Origin: Variovorax sp. IB41
GTDB lineage: Bacteria; Pseudomonadota; Gammaproteobacteria; Burkholderiales; Burkholderiaceae_C
Direction: 5' to 3'
Length of the DNA stretch: 50,075 nt
NCBI RefSeq assembly: GCF_016405905.1
Contig: NZ_JAEFCB010000034.1
Location: 1 to 50,075 of the forward strand
Below, in pieces: positions 1-8,044 of this stretch (position 1 is the stretch's first letter; every line of letters begins with the position of its first letter). The notes beneath the pieces were generated by a model that saw only the letters and a program-made list of their open reading frames with translations, was not told the origin of the DNA and did not search any database. The position numbers and the translations under genes are program-made.

Positions 1-312
1 TCTTCCAAGGTGAAGGCCGCGATTGCACAGGTCCTGAAGGACGAAGGCTACATCGACGGCTTCGAAGTGAAGACCGAAGCCGGCAAGTCCGAACTCGTCA
101 TCACGCTGAAGTACTACGCTGGCCGCCCGGTCATCGAGCGTATCGAACGTGTGAGCCGCCCCGGCCTGCGCGTCTACAAGGCCAGCGCAGCCATCCCGCA
201 AGTCCAGAACGGCCTCGGCGTTGCGATCGTCACGACCCCCCAGGGCGTGATGACCGACCGCAAGGCCCGCGCTACCGGTGTCGGTGGCGAAGTTCTGTGC
301 TACGTCGCCTAA
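1..312 (+). CDS. rpsH: 30S ribosomal protein S8 (5' truncated)
   Basis: The reading frame is open from the first base of the window, so the true start lies upstream. The 103 visible residues are the C-terminal part of S8, which is usually about 130 residues. The visible part includes the YYAGRPVIERIERVSRPGLR stretch and the C-terminal G-x-G-G-E-V-L-C-Y-V end typical of the family. S8 binds the central domain of 16S rRNA early in 30S assembly, and in E. coli it represses spc-operon translation. It is followed after 24 bases by rplF, as expected for the spc operon. Confidence 0.97.
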   Translation, partial: SSKVKAAIAQVLKDEGYIDGFEVKTEAGKSELVITLKYYAGRPVIERIERVSRPGLRVYKASAAIPQVQNGLGVAIVTTPQGVMTDRKARATGVGGEVLCYVA

Positions 313-336
313 CCGAGACATCGAGGAGTTACTGAA

Positions 337-870
337 ATGTCCCGAGTAGGAAAAATGCCGATCACCATCCCCGCAGGCGTGGATGTGTCGATCAAGGAAG
401 ACCAGATCAGCGTCAAGGGCACGGGCGGCACGCTCAATCTTGCACGCAACCCCCTGGTCAAGGTCGTCAGCAATGACGGCAAGCTGAACTTCGAACCGGC
501 CAACGAATCGCGTGAAGCGAATGCGATGAGCGGCACGATCCGTCAGCTGGTGAACAACATGGTGGTTGGCGTGACCAAGGGCTTCGAGAAGAAGCTCAAT
601 CTGGTCGGCGTCGGCTACAAGGCCGCAGCGTCCAACAACAAGTTGAACCTGCAAGTCGGTTATTCGCACCCGGTCAACATCGAAATGCCCCAGGGCATCA
701 CGGTGGCCACCGCGACCCCGACCGAAATCGTGATCAAGGGTGCTGACCGTCAGCGCGTTGGTCAAATCGCCGCTGAGATCCGCGCTGTTCGTCCGCCTGA
801 GCCTTACAAGGGCAAGGGCATCCGTTATTCGGACGAGAAGATCGTGATCAAAGAGACCAAGAAGAAGTAA
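337..870 (+). CDS. rplF: 50S ribosomal protein L6
   Basis: This is a 177-residue protein of normal L6 length. It starts MSRVGKMPI and carries the conserved C-terminal P-E-P-Y-K-G-K-G-I-R-Y signature near residues 153-163. L6 binds 23S rRNA near the GTPase-associated centre and contains two repeats of the same alpha/beta fold. A GAGGAG ribosome-binding site lies just upstream of the ATG. It sits between rpsH and rplR in canonical spc order, so it is cotranscribed with them. Confidence 0.98.
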   Translation: MSRVGKMPITIPAGVDVSIKEDQISVKGTGGTLNLARNPLVKVVSNDGKLNFEPANESREANAMSGTIRQLVNNMVVGVTKGFEKKLNLVGVGYKAAASNNKLNLQVGYSHPVNIEMPQGITVATATPTEIVIKGADRQRVGQIAAEIRAVRPPEPYKGKGIRYSDEKIVIKETKKK

Positions 871-881
871 GGGGCAGCAAA

Positions 882-1250
882 ATGATGTTGACCAAAAAAG
901 CACAGCGTCTTCGCCGCTCGCGCCAGACCCGCATTCGCATCGCGACGCAGGGCGTGGCCCGTCTGACGGTGAACCGCACCAACCTGCACATCTATGCCAC
1001 CGTCATCTCCGACGACGGCACCAAGGTGATCGCAACCGCATCGACGGCCGAAGCCGAAGTGCGTACCTCGCTCGGCGGTTCGGGCAAGGGCGGCAATGCC
1101 GCTGCAGCCACCGCCGTCGGCAAGCGCATCGCTGAAAAGGCGAAGGCAGCCGGCGTCGAGAAGGTCGCCTTCGACCGCGCAGGTTTTGCGTACCACGGCC
1201 GCGTCAAGGCGCTGGCCGAGGCGGCTCGCGAAGCCGGTCTGCAGTTCTAA
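882..1250 (+). CDS. rplR: 50S ribosomal protein L18
   Basis: This 122-residue protein is recognised as L18 by its basic N-terminus (LTKKAQRLRRSRQTRIRI) and the C-terminal D-R-A-G-F-A-Y-H-G-R-V-K-A-L-A motif. L18 binds 5S rRNA and helps place it in the 50S subunit. Two ATG codons stand side by side at 882 and 885. Family members usually begin M-L-T-K-K, so the second ATG may be the real start and the protein would then be 121 residues. The gene follows rplF by 11 bases. Confidence 0.97.
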   Translation: MMLTKKAQRLRRSRQTRIRIATQGVARLTVNRTNLHIYATVISDDGTKVIATASTAEAEVRTSLGGSGKGGNAAAATAVGKRIAEKAKAAGVEKVAFDRAGFAYHGRVKALAEAAREAGLQF

Positions 1251-1268
1251 CCGGACACGAGATTCAAA

Positions 1269-1787
1269 ATGGCAAAGATTCAAGCAAGAACGCAGAACGA
1301 AGGCCCTGAAGACGGTTTGCGCGAGAAGATGATCGCGATCAACCGCGTCACCAAGGTGGTGAAGGGTGGTCGTATCCTCGGTTTCGCAGCACTGACCGTC
1401 GTGGGCGACGGCGACGGCCGCGTCGGCATGGGCAAGGGCAAGTCCAAGGAAGTGCCTGCTGCCGTGCAGAAGGCGATGGAAGAAGCCCGCCGCAACCTGG
1501 CCAAGATCTCGATCAAGAACGGCACGCTGCATCACCGCGTGACGGGTCACCATGGCGCCGCTTCGGTCGTCATGATCCCCGCCCCGAAGGGTACCGGCAT
1601 CATCGCCGGCGGCCCGATGCGCGCCGTGTTCGAAGTCATGGGCATCACCGACATCGTGGCCAAGAGCCATGGTTCGTCGAACCCCTACAACATGGTTCGC
1701 GCCACGCTCGACGGGTTGAAGAACTCGACGACCGCGTCCGCAGTGGCTGCCAAGCGTGGCCTGACCGTCGAAGAAATCTTCGCTTAA
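1269..1787 (+). CDS. rpsE: 30S ribosomal protein S5
   Basis: This 172-residue protein matches the usual S5 length. It has the N-terminal double-stranded-RNA-binding fold with G-D-G-x-G-R-V-G-x-G-x-G-K-S-K-E-V-P near residues 45-62, followed by the C-terminal fold containing P-A-P-K-G-T-G-I-I-A-G-G. S5 lies at the mRNA entry channel of the 30S subunit and affects decoding accuracy. It is cotranscribed with rplR and rpmD. Confidence 0.98.
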   Translation: MAKIQARTQNEGPEDGLREKMIAINRVTKVVKGGRILGFAALTVVGDGDGRVGMGKGKSKEVPAAVQKAMEEARRNLAKISIKNGTLHHRVTGHHGAASVVMIPAPKGTGIIAGGPMRAVFEVMGITDIVAKSHGSSNPYNMVRATLDGLKNSTTASAVAAKRGLTVEEIFA

Positions 1788-1811
1788 GCGCAAGCCGAAA
1801 GAAGCATTCAA

Positions 1812-1997
1812 ATGACGACGCAACAACAAACCCTCAAGGTGCAATTGGTCAAGAGCCCGATTGGCACCAAGGAATCGCATCGCGCGACCGTGCGTGGCCT
1901 CGGCCTGCGCAAGCTCAACAGCGTGAGCGAGCTGCAAGACACCCCGGCGGTGCGCGGCATGATCAACAAGATCAGTTATCTGGTCAAAGTTCTGTAA
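1812..1997 (+). CDS. rpmD: 50S ribosomal protein L30
   Basis: This 61-residue protein has the normal length of bacterial L30. The segment K-V-Q-L-V-K-S-P-I-G-T and the later R-G-L-G-L-R-K-L-N-S-V are the family core. L30 is a small 23S rRNA-binding protein that is dispensable in some bacteria. Its place between rpsE and rplO is canonical for the spc operon. It stops 11 bases before rplO. Confidence 0.97.
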   Translation: MTTQQQTLKVQLVKSPIGTKESHRATVRGLGLRKLNSVSELQDTPAVRGMINKISYLVKVL

Positions 1998-2008
1998 GAG
2001 AGACTGAT

Positions 2009-2440
2009 ATGGAACTCAATGGCATCAAGCCGGCAGCCGGCGCCAAGCACGCCAAGCGCCGCGTTGGCCGCGGTATCGGCTCGGGCATCGGCAAGACCGC
2101 AGGTCGCGGTCACAAGGGCCAGAAGTCGCGCGCTGGTGGCTTCCACAAGGTTGGTTTCGAAGGCGGCCAGATGCCGCTGCAACGTCGCCTGCCCAAGCGT
2201 GGTTTCAAGTCGCACCTGCTGAAGTTCAACGCCGAAGTCACGCTGACTGCCCTCGAGCAGCTCGGCCTGGCCGAAGTGGATGTCCTGGCACTCAAGCAAG
2301 CCGGCCTCGTGGGCCAGCTCGCCAAGGTCGTCAAGATCGTCAAGACCGGTGAACTCACCAAGGCCGTCAAGCTGACGGGCGTGGGTGCAACGGCTGGCGC
2401 CAAGGCTGCGATCGAAGCAGCTGGCGGCAGCGTCGCCTGA
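2009..2440 (+). CDS. rplO: 50S ribosomal protein L15
   Basis: This 143-residue protein starts MELNGIKPAAGAKHAKRRVG and carries the glycine- and lysine-rich R-G-x-G-S-G-x-G-K-T-A-G-R-G-H-K-G-Q motif near residues 21-38 that defines L15. The long basic N-terminal extension threads through 23S rRNA, and the C-terminal globular part lies at the surface. It follows rpmD by 11 bases and precedes secY by 27 bases. Confidence 0.98.
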   Translation: MELNGIKPAAGAKHAKRRVGRGIGSGIGKTAGRGHKGQKSRAGGFHKVGFEGGQMPLQRRLPKRGFKSHLLKFNAEVTLTALEQLGLAEVDVLALKQAGLVGQLAKVVKIVKTGELTKAVKLTGVGATAGAKAAIEAAGGSVA

Positions 2441-2467
2441 TCACCATCGGACTGAAAGAAGTTCTTC

Positions 2468-3781
2468 GTGGCAACTAACGCGGCAACGATCGCAAAAACA
2501 GGCAAGTTCGGCGACCTCCGTCGTCGGCTCGTCTTTTTGCTGCTCGCGCTCGTGGTCTACCGGATTGGCGCGCACATCCCTGTGCCGGGTATCAACCCGG
2601 ACCAGCTGGCGGCGCTCTTCCAGGGCCAGCAGGGCGGCATTCTGAGCCTGTTCAACATGTTCTCGGGCGGGGCGCTGTCGCGCTTCACCGTGTTCGCGTT
2701 GGGGATCATGCCGTACATCTCGGCGTCGATCATCATGCAGCTGATGACCTACGTGCTTCCGACCTTCGAGCAATTGAAGAAGGAAGGCGAGGCTGGCCGC
2801 CGCAAGATCACGCAGTACACGCGCTATGGCGCGCTCGGTCTGGCCCTGTTCCAGTCGTTCAGCATCGCAGTGGCCCTCGAATCGTCGGCCGGTCTGGTGA
2901 TCGCCCCTGGTTTCGGCTTCCGCCTGACCGCCATGGTGAGCCTGACGGCAGGTTCGATGTTCCTGATGTGGCTCGGCGAGCAGATCACCGAACGCGGCTT
3001 GGGCAACGGCATCTCGATCCTGATCTTTGCGGGCATCGCGGCAGGTCTGCCGAGCGCCGTTGCAGGTCTGGGCTCGCTGGTGACCACCGGTGCGATGAAC
3101 CCGATCGTTGCGCTCTTCATCATCGCGGTGGTGGTCCTGGTGACCTACTTCGTGGTGTTCGTCGAACGCGGCCAGCGCAAGATCCTCGTGAACTATGCGC
3201 GGCGCCAGGTCGGCAACAAGGTATATGGCGGCCAATCGTCGCACCTGCCCTTGAAGCTGAACATGGCCGGTGTGATTCCGCCGATCTTCGCCTCTTCGAT
3301 CATCCTGCTGCCCGCAACGGTGGTCGGCTGGTTCAGTACCGGTGAAGGTGGTTTCCGCTGGATCAAGGACATTGCCGGCGCGCTGCGTCCGGGCGAGCCG
3401 ATCTACGTGCTGCTGTACGCTGCCGCGATCGTTTTCTTCTGCTTCTTCTACACGGCACTCGTGTTCAACAGCAAGGAAACGGCCGACAACCTGAAGAAGA
3501 GTGGTGCATTCATTCCTGGCATTCGCCCGGGTGACCAGACCGCTCGCTATATCGACAAGATTCTGGTTCGCCTGACGTTGGCCGGCGCGGTGTACATCAC
3601 CTTCGTCTGCCTGCTGCCCGAGTTCCTGATCCTGAAGTACAACGTGCCGTTCTACTTCGGTGGTACCTCCCTGCTGATCATCGTGGTCGTCACGATGGAC
3701 TTCATGGCCCAGGTGCAAAACTACATGATGTCCCAGCAGTACGAATCGCTGCTGAAGAAGGCGAACTTCAAGACATCGTAG
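2468..3781 (+). CDS. secY: Preprotein translocase subunit SecY
   Basis: This 437-residue polytopic membrane protein forms the protein-conducting channel of the Sec translocon together with SecE and SecG. The first membrane span includes L-L-A-L-V-V-Y-R-I-G-A-H-I-P-V-P-G, the family N-terminal signature, and the G-I-M-P-Y-I-S-A-S-I-I-M-Q-L pore motif follows near residues 79-92. The total length and about ten hydrophobic segments fit SecY. The start is a GTG. The gene closes the spc group, and the next gene is rpmJ rather than infA. Confidence 0.98.
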   Translation: MATNAATIAKTGKFGDLRRRLVFLLLALVVYRIGAHIPVPGINPDQLAALFQGQQGGILSLFNMFSGGALSRFTVFALGIMPYISASIIMQLMTYVLPTFEQLKKEGEAGRRKITQYTRYGALGLALFQSFSIAVALESSAGLVIAPGFGFRLTAMVSLTAGSMFLMWLGEQITERGLGNGISILIFAGIAAGLPSAVAGLGSLVTTGAMNPIVALFIIAVVVLVTYFVVFVERGQRKILVNYARRQVGNKVYGGQSSHLPLKLNMAGVIPPIFASSIILLPATVVGWFSTGEGGFRWIKDIAGALRPGEPIYVLLYAAAIVFFCFFYTALVFNSKETADNLKKSGAFIPGIRPGDQTARYIDKILVRLTLAGAVYITFVCLLPEFLILKYNVPFYFGGTSLLIIVVVTMDFMAQVQNYMMSQQYESLLKKANFKTS

Positions 3782-3847
3782 GGCTGTGAGTTTCAGTATT
3801 GAGTCCGGGCGGTAGACCGCCACGTTAAACAGTTTTAGGAGAATGAA
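3782..3847 (+). promoter_or_regulatory. secY-rpmJ intergenic hairpin
   Basis: This 66-base spacer holds a short inverted repeat, GGCGGT-ag-ACCGCC, with no T run behind it. It looks more like an mRNA-processing or stability hairpin than a terminator. A ribosome-binding stretch (taggagaatga) precedes rpmJ. Confidence 0.4.
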
Positions 3848-3961
3848 ATGAGAGTTTCGGCTTCGGTCAAAACCATCTGCCGTAATTGCAAGGTCATCCG
3901 CCGTAAAGGTGTGGTGCGTGTGATTTGCACCGACCCGCGCCACAAGCAGCGCCAGGGTTGA
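3848..3961 (+). CDS. rpmJ: 50S ribosomal protein L36
   Basis: This very short gene encodes 37 residues starting MRVSASVKTICRNCK. Cys11, Cys14, Cys27 and His32 form the zinc ribbon of the zinc-binding type of L36, so the protein should need zinc. L36 is the smallest 50S protein and stabilises 23S rRNA contacts near the peptidyl-transferase region. Its place between secY and rpsM is normal for the start of the alpha operon, although many beta- and gammaproteobacteria also have infA near here. Confidence 0.97.
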   Translation: MRVSASVKTICRNCKVIRRKGVVRVICTDPRHKQRQG

Positions 3962-3984
3962 TTGAAGAGTATTAGAGGACGCAC

Positions 3985-4350
3985 ATGGCACGTATTGCTG
4001 GCATCAACATCCCGCCGCACAAGCACGCTGAAATCGGCCTGACCGCCATTTTCGGTATCGGTCGCACCCGCGCCCGTCAAATCTGCGAAGCGAGCGGCAT
4101 CGAATATTCCAAGAAGATCAAGGATCTGACCGACGCCGATCTCGAGAAGATCCGCGATCAGATCGCTCTGTTCACGATCGAAGGCGATCTGCGTCGCGAG
4201 ACGACGATGAACATCAAGCGTTTGATGGACATCGGCTGCTATCGCGGCTTCCGTCACCGTCGCGGCCTGCCGATGCGCGGCCAGCGCACGCGCACCAATG
4301 CCCGCACCCGCAAGGGTCCGCGCAAGGCTGCGCAGTCCCTGAAGAAATAA
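3985..4350 (+). CDS. rpsM: 30S ribosomal protein S13
   Basis: This 121-residue protein starts MARIAGINIP. It has the helix-two-turn-helix region G-I-G-R-T-R-A-R-Q-I-C near residues 25-35 and the basic tail motif R-G-L-P-x-R-G-Q-R-T-x-T-N-A-R-T-R-K-G, which is diagnostic for S13. S13 sits in the head of the 30S subunit and contacts the P-site tRNA and the 50S bridge. A good ribosome-binding site (agaggac) precedes the ATG, and rpsK follows after 12 bases. Confidence 0.98.
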   Translation: MARIAGINIPPHKHAEIGLTAIFGIGRTRARQICEASGIEYSKKIKDLTDADLEKIRDQIALFTIEGDLRRETTMNIKRLMDIGCYRGFRHRRGLPMRGQRTRTNARTRKGPRKAAQSLKK

Positions 4351-4362
4351 GGATAGACCAGC

Positions 4363-4767
4363 ATGGCTAAAGCACCTGCAAACAACGCCGCACAGCGCGT
4401 TCGCAAGAAGGTTCGCAAGAACGTTGCGGACGGTATCGCCCACGTGCATGCCTCGTTCAACAACACCATCATCACGATCACCGATCGCCAGGGCAACGCC
4501 CTGTCGTGGGCTTCGTCGGGTGGCCAGGGCTTCAAGGGCTCGCGCAAGTCGACCCCGTTCGCTGCGCAGGTCGCTTCCGAAGTGGCCGGCCGTGCTGCTG
4601 TCGAACAAGGTATCAAGAACCTCGACGTCGAGATCAAGGGCCCGGGCCCCGGTCGCGAATCGTCGGTGCGCGCACTGGCTGCGCTCGGCATCCGGATCAA
4701 TTCCATTGCCGACGTGACGCCCGTTCCGCACAACGGCTGCCGTCCCCAGAAGCGTCGCCGCATCTGA
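4363..4767 (+). CDS. rpsK: 30S ribosomal protein S11
   Basis: This 134-residue protein is S11, shown by H-A-S-F-N-N-T-I-I-T-I-T-D near residues 29-41 and the C-terminal D-V-T-P-x-P-H-N-G-C-R-P-x-K-x-R-R. S11 lies on the 30S platform near the E site and the Shine-Dalgarno helix. A strong terminator-like hairpin follows within 20 bases, so rpsM-rpsK may be partly separated from rpsD. Confidence 0.98.
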   Translation: MAKAPANNAAQRVRKKVRKNVADGIAHVHASFNNTIITITDRQGNALSWASSGGQGFKGSRKSTPFAAQVASEVAGRAAVEQGIKNLDVEIKGPGPGRESSVRALAALGIRINSIADVTPVPHNGCRPQKRRRI

Positions 4768-4782
4768 TCGTCAGTCCGCAAG

Positions 4783-4820
4783 GCGCAGCCAGCTTTCGAG
4801 CGGCTGCGCATTTGTTTTTT
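4783..4820 (+). terminator. Intrinsic terminator between rpsK and rpsD
   Basis: An 8-bp GC-rich stem (GCGCAGCC / GGCTGCGC) encloses a small GCT-TTCG-AGC inner hairpin with a stable tetraloop. It is followed by ATTTGTTTTTT. This has all the marks of a Rho-independent terminator or partial attenuator inside the alpha operon. Confidence 0.75.
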
Positions 4821-4896
4821 AACTAAGCCCACCGCCATCCGCGTCCCGCTGATGGCTCCCGCAGGCAACTGCGGCAGATGACACAAAGGAATACTC

Positions 4897-5520
4897 GTGG
4901 CACGCTACCTCGGCCCCAAGGCCAAACTTTCCCGCCGTGAAGGCACCGACCTGTTCCTGAAGAGCGCCCGTCGTTCGATTCAAGACAAGGCCAAGTTCGA
5001 TTCCAAGCCCGGCCAGCACGGCCGCACTTCGGGTCAGCGCACGTCGGACTACGGCCTGCAACTGCGCGAAAAGCAGAAGGTCAAGCGCATGTACGGCGTG
5101 CTGGAAAAGCAATTCCGCCGCTACTTCGAAGAAGCCGATCGCCGCCGTGGCAACACCGGCGCCAACCTGCTGTTCATCCTCGAATCGCGCCTGGACAACG
5201 TCGTCTACCGCATGGGCTTCGGCTCGACCCGCGCTGAAGCACGTCAGCTCGTGTCGCACAAGGCGATCACGGTGAACGGTCAGTCGGTCAACATCCCGTC
5301 GTACCTGGTCAAGACCGGCGACGTGATCGCCGTGCGCGACAAGTCCAAGAAGCAGAACCGCATTGTCGAAGCGCTTCAACTCGCCCAGCAAGTCGGTATT
5401 CCGGCATGGGTCGATGTGAACGCCGACAAGGCCGAAGGCACGTTCAAGAAGGTGCCCGATCGCGACGAATTCGCAGCCGACATCAACGAATCGCTGATCG
5501 TCGAACTCTATTCGCGTTGA
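4897..5520 (+). CDS. rpsD: 30S ribosomal protein S4
   Basis: This 207-residue protein begins with GTG (MARYLGPKAKLSRREG). It has the basic N-terminal domain, then the S4 RNA-binding domain around residues 97-160, containing S-R-L-D-N-V-V-Y-R-M-G-F. No cysteines occur in the N-terminal part, so this is the zinc-independent form of S4. S4 nucleates 30S assembly by binding the 5' domain of 16S rRNA, and in E. coli it represses the alpha operon. A ribosome-binding site (aaaggaa) lies upstream, and a terminator-like hairpin separates the gene from rpsK. Confidence 0.98.
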   Translation: MARYLGPKAKLSRREGTDLFLKSARRSIQDKAKFDSKPGQHGRTSGQRTSDYGLQLREKQKVKRMYGVLEKQFRRYFEEADRRRGNTGANLLFILESRLDNVVYRMGFGSTRAEARQLVSHKAITVNGQSVNIPSYLVKTGDVIAVRDKSKKQNRIVEALQLAQQVGIPAWVDVNADKAEGTFKKVPDRDEFAADINESLIVELYSR

Positions 5521-5530
5521 TTTTTTTGTT

Positions 5531-5565
5531 CCCGCACACCTGGCGTGTGCGGGCAACAAGTTTTT
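5531..5565 (+). terminator. Hairpin between rpsD and rpoA (attenuator or processing site)
   Basis: A perfect 9-bp stem, CCCGCACAC / GTGTGCGGG, has a 5-base loop and is preceded by a T run. It is followed a few bases later by a short T5 run. The T run is displaced from the stem, so partial termination or mRNA processing is more likely than full termination. Confidence 0.55.
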
Positions 5566-5659
5566 GTTGTTCACGTTCCTGCCCCGTGCTTTGTTGCGGG
5601 TCAGGTGCTTCACCAGCCTTACCGGTGTAACGAGCCGGGGGTATTGAGAGGAAGTCTGC

Positions 5660-6649
5660 ATGCAAACCACCCTGCTGAAACCCAAGACCATTCAGGTCGA
5701 GCAACTTGCCGCCAACAAGGCCAAGGTGACGCTCGAGCCTTTCGAGCGCGGCTACGGCCACACGCTCGGCAACGCGCTGCGTCGCGTTCTGCTGTCGTCC
5801 ATGGTCGGCTACTCGGCCACCGAAGTCACGATCGCTGGCGTTCTGCATGAGTACTCGTCGATCGACGGCGTGCAGGAAGATGTCGTCAACATCCTTCTGA
5901 ACCTCAAGGGCGTGGTGTTCAAGCTCCACAACCGCGACGAAGTCACGCTGAGCCTGCGCAAGGACGGCGAAGGCCCGGTCCTCGCATCGGACATCCAGAC
6001 GCCGCACGACGTCGAGATCATCAATCCTGACCACGTGATCGCGCACCTGTCGCAAGGCGGCAAGCTCGACATGCAGATCAAGGTCGAAAAGGGTCGCGGC
6101 TACGTGCCCGGCACGATGCGCCGCTATGCCGACGAGCCGACCAAGTCGATTGGCCGCATCGTTCTGGACGCGTCGTTCTCGCCCGTCAAGCGCGTGAGCT
6201 ACACGGTCGAAAGCGCCCGCGTCGAACAGCGTACCGACCTGGACAAGCTCCTGGTCGAGATCGAAACCAACGGTGCCATCACCGCTGAAGATGCGGTTCG
6301 CGCCTCGGCTAAAATCCTGGTCGAACAGCTGGCGGTGTTCGCACAACTCGAAGGCGGCGAACTGGCTGCATTCGATGCACCGGCACCGCGCAGCGCACAG
6401 CAATTCGATCCGATCCTGCTGCGCCCTGTCGACGAGCTCGAGCTCACCGTGCGTTCGGCCAACTGCCTGAAGGCCGAGAACATCTACTACATCGGTGACC
6501 TGATCCAGCGCACCGAGAACGAGCTGCTCAAGACCCCGAACCTGGGTCGCAAGTCGCTCAACGAAATCAAGGAAGTCCTCGCTTCGCGCGGCCTGACCTT
6601 GGGTATGAAGCTCGAAAGCTGGCCGCCGGCCGGTCTCGACAAGCGTTGA
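5660..6649 (+). CDS. rpoA: DNA-directed RNA polymerase subunit alpha
   Basis: This 329-residue protein is the RNA polymerase alpha subunit. The N-terminal domain carries F-E-R-G-Y-G-H-T-L-G-N-A-L-R-R-V-L-L near residues 29-46, used for dimerisation and assembly. The C-terminal domain from about residue 250 holds the DNA- and activator-binding part, with T-P-N-L-G-R-K-S-L-N-E-I near residues 293-304. The length is typical. It lies between rpsD and rplQ, as in most proteobacteria. Confidence 0.99.
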   Translation: MQTTLLKPKTIQVEQLAANKAKVTLEPFERGYGHTLGNALRRVLLSSMVGYSATEVTIAGVLHEYSSIDGVQEDVVNILLNLKGVVFKLHNRDEVTLSLRKDGEGPVLASDIQTPHDVEIINPDHVIAHLSQGGKLDMQIKVEKGRGYVPGTMRRYADEPTKSIGRIVLDASFSPVKRVSYTVESARVEQRTDLDKLLVEIETNGAITAEDAVRASAKILVEQLAVFAQLEGGELAAFDAPAPRSAQQFDPILLRPVDELELTVRSANCLKAENIYYIGDLIQRTENELLKTPNLGRKSLNEIKEVLASRGLTLGMKLESWPPAGLDKR

Positions 6650-6663
6650 TTTTTGTTTTTTGA

Positions 6664-6720
6664 ATTGAGCCCCTGAGGGCTCGTGCCCGGGCAGTACCTG
6701 ATACGGCTGCCTGTTTAATA
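6664..6720 (+). promoter_or_regulatory. rpoA-rplQ intergenic stem-loops
   Basis: Two small inverted repeats fill this spacer: GAGCCC-ctga-GGGCTC, and a weaker GGCAG...CTGCC pair. Neither is followed by a convincing T run. They may be processing or stability elements within the alpha-operon transcript. Confidence 0.35.
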
Positions 6721-6738
6721 AAGTAAAGGAAAAGCACC

Positions 6739-7137
6739 ATGCGTCACGGACACGGACTTCGCAAACTCAACCGCACCAGCTCGCACCGCCTTGCGATGCT
6801 GCAGAACATGATGAATTCGCTCATCGAGCACGAAGTCATCAAGACCACGGTCCCCAAGGCCAAGGAACTGCGCCGCGTCATCGAACCGATGATCACGCTC
6901 GCCAAGAAGCCCACGCTCGCCAACAAGCGCCTGGCCTTCGACCGCCTGCGCGACCGCGACAGCGTCGTCAAGCTCTTCGCCGATCTGGGCCCGCGTTTCG
7001 CGGCACGTCCGGGCGGCTATACGCGCATCCTGAAGATGGGTTTCCGCGTTGGCGACAATGCACCCATGGCCCTCGTCGAACTGGTCGACCGTCCTGAAAT
7101 TAAAGAAGCAGATGCCGACCAAGGCGCTGCAGAATAA
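6739..7137 (+). CDS. rplQ: 50S ribosomal protein L17
   Basis: This 132-residue protein starts MRHGHGLRKLNRTSSHRLAM, the standard L17 N-terminus, and contains G-G-Y-T-R-I-L-K near residues 93-100. L17 lies near the exit of the peptide tunnel. It is the last protein gene of the alpha operon. A strong ribosome-binding site (aaaggaaaa) precedes the ATG, and an initiator tRNA gene follows 18 bases after the stop. Confidence 0.98.
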   Translation: MRHGHGLRKLNRTSSHRLAMLQNMMNSLIEHEVIKTTVPKAKELRRVIEPMITLAKKPTLANKRLAFDRLRDRDSVVKLFADLGPRFAARPGGYTRILKMGFRVGDNAPMALVELVDRPEIKEADADQGAAE

Positions 7138-7155
7138 GTTATAATTCCATCTTGC

Positions 7156-7232
<77 letters not shown>

Positions 7233-7236
7233 ATTT

Positions 7237-7269
7237 AAAAGGCCCTTTGAATTTCAAAGGGCCTTTTTT
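7237..7269 (+). terminator. Strong intrinsic terminator after tRNA-fMet
   Basis: A 14-bp perfect stem (AAAAGGCCCTTTGA and its complement) with a 3-base loop ends in six T residues. It closes the ribosomal/tRNA transcription unit, and its A-rich left flank would let it act in both directions. Confidence 0.9.
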
Positions 7270-7294
7270 CTTTGGCCGGAAAATTGAATGAACC

Positions 7295-7319
7295 AAGCCC
7301 TCGCAATGAGGGCTTTTTT
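7295..7319 (+). terminator. Second intrinsic terminator
   Basis: An 8-bp stem AAGCCCTC / GAGGGCTT with a GCAAT loop is followed by T6. It stands 25 bases after the first terminator and isolates the next, oppositely oriented gene. Confidence 0.8.
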
Positions 7320-7342
7320 ATGTCCCGGATTTCCCCGATTTC

Positions 7343-7990
7343 TCAGCCGTGCCAAGCCGAGCAGCGAATCACGCTGCAGAAATTGCCGCGGTGGAAGTGC
7401 GGCTCCTTGTCCGCAATCACATCGGCCTTCACGTTGCCGAAGGTGGTCTCCGGCTTGTGTTTGATGCCGTCGTAGAAGGCCTGGATGATGTCCTCCTTGA
7501 AGTGTTCGGTGCGCGGGTGTACATGCACGACCTGCGTGCGCTCGGCCTCGCTGTACTCCGGGTAAGTCAGGCCCAGCACGTCCATCTCGACCCCAGCCGT
7601 CACCAGCGCCACCACCGGGTCCATGTGCTGCGGAATCCCCGGCGTCGTGTGCAGCGCGATCGCCGTCCAGACCAGGTCGACATCCTGCTGCGAGATCCCG
7701 TGGCCGCGCAGGAAATCGCGCGCCACATTGGCCCCATCGACCTCGAAGCGCTCGTTCGCGCTGCTGTGCGCCTTCACCAGCCCCATGTCGTGGAACATCG
7801 CGCCCGCGTAGAGCAGCTCCGGATCGAACGTGAGGCCGCGGCGCTTGCCGGCCAGCGCGCCGAAGTAATAGACCCGGCTGGAGTGGTGAAACAGCAGCGA
7901 GGGCACCGTGTCGCGAACCACTTCGGTGATCTCGCGCGCGAGCTTGCTGTCGGGGATGCGGACCCCGTCGATCGTCGTCGTCAAAGCCAT
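7343..7990 (-). CDS. HD-domain protein, cyanamide hydratase-like
   Basis: This 215-residue soluble protein has an HD metal-dependent hydrolase fold. Candidate metal ligands are His36 in H-H-S-S-R-V-Y-Y-F-G, His67-Asp68 in M-F-H-D-M-G and Asp137 in V-E-M-D-V-L-G; His114 is also conserved-looking. The spacing, the H-S-x-R-V-x-Y-x-G motif and the R-F-E-V-D-G segment resemble the cyanamide hydratase family of HD proteins, which convert cyanamide to urea. The substrate here is not proven. The gene is read away from a GlxA-type regulator, which may control it. The last 15 residues contain two cysteines of no known role. Confidence 0.75.
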   Translation of the reverse strand: MALTTTIDGVRIPDSKLAREITEVVRDTVPSLLFHHSSRVYYFGALAGKRRGLTFDPELLYAGAMFHDMGLVKAHSSANERFEVDGANVARDFLRGHGISQQDVDLVWTAIALHTTPGIPQHMDPVVALVTAGVEMDVLGLTYPEYSEAERTQVVHVHPRTEHFKEDIIQAFYDGIKHKPETTFGNVKADVIADKEPHFHRGNFCSVIRCSAWHG

Positions 7991-8044
7991 GTGGATTTCT
8001 CCTGTGAGTGTGAGAACAACTTTAGGAGTCGGCTACAGTGTCTT

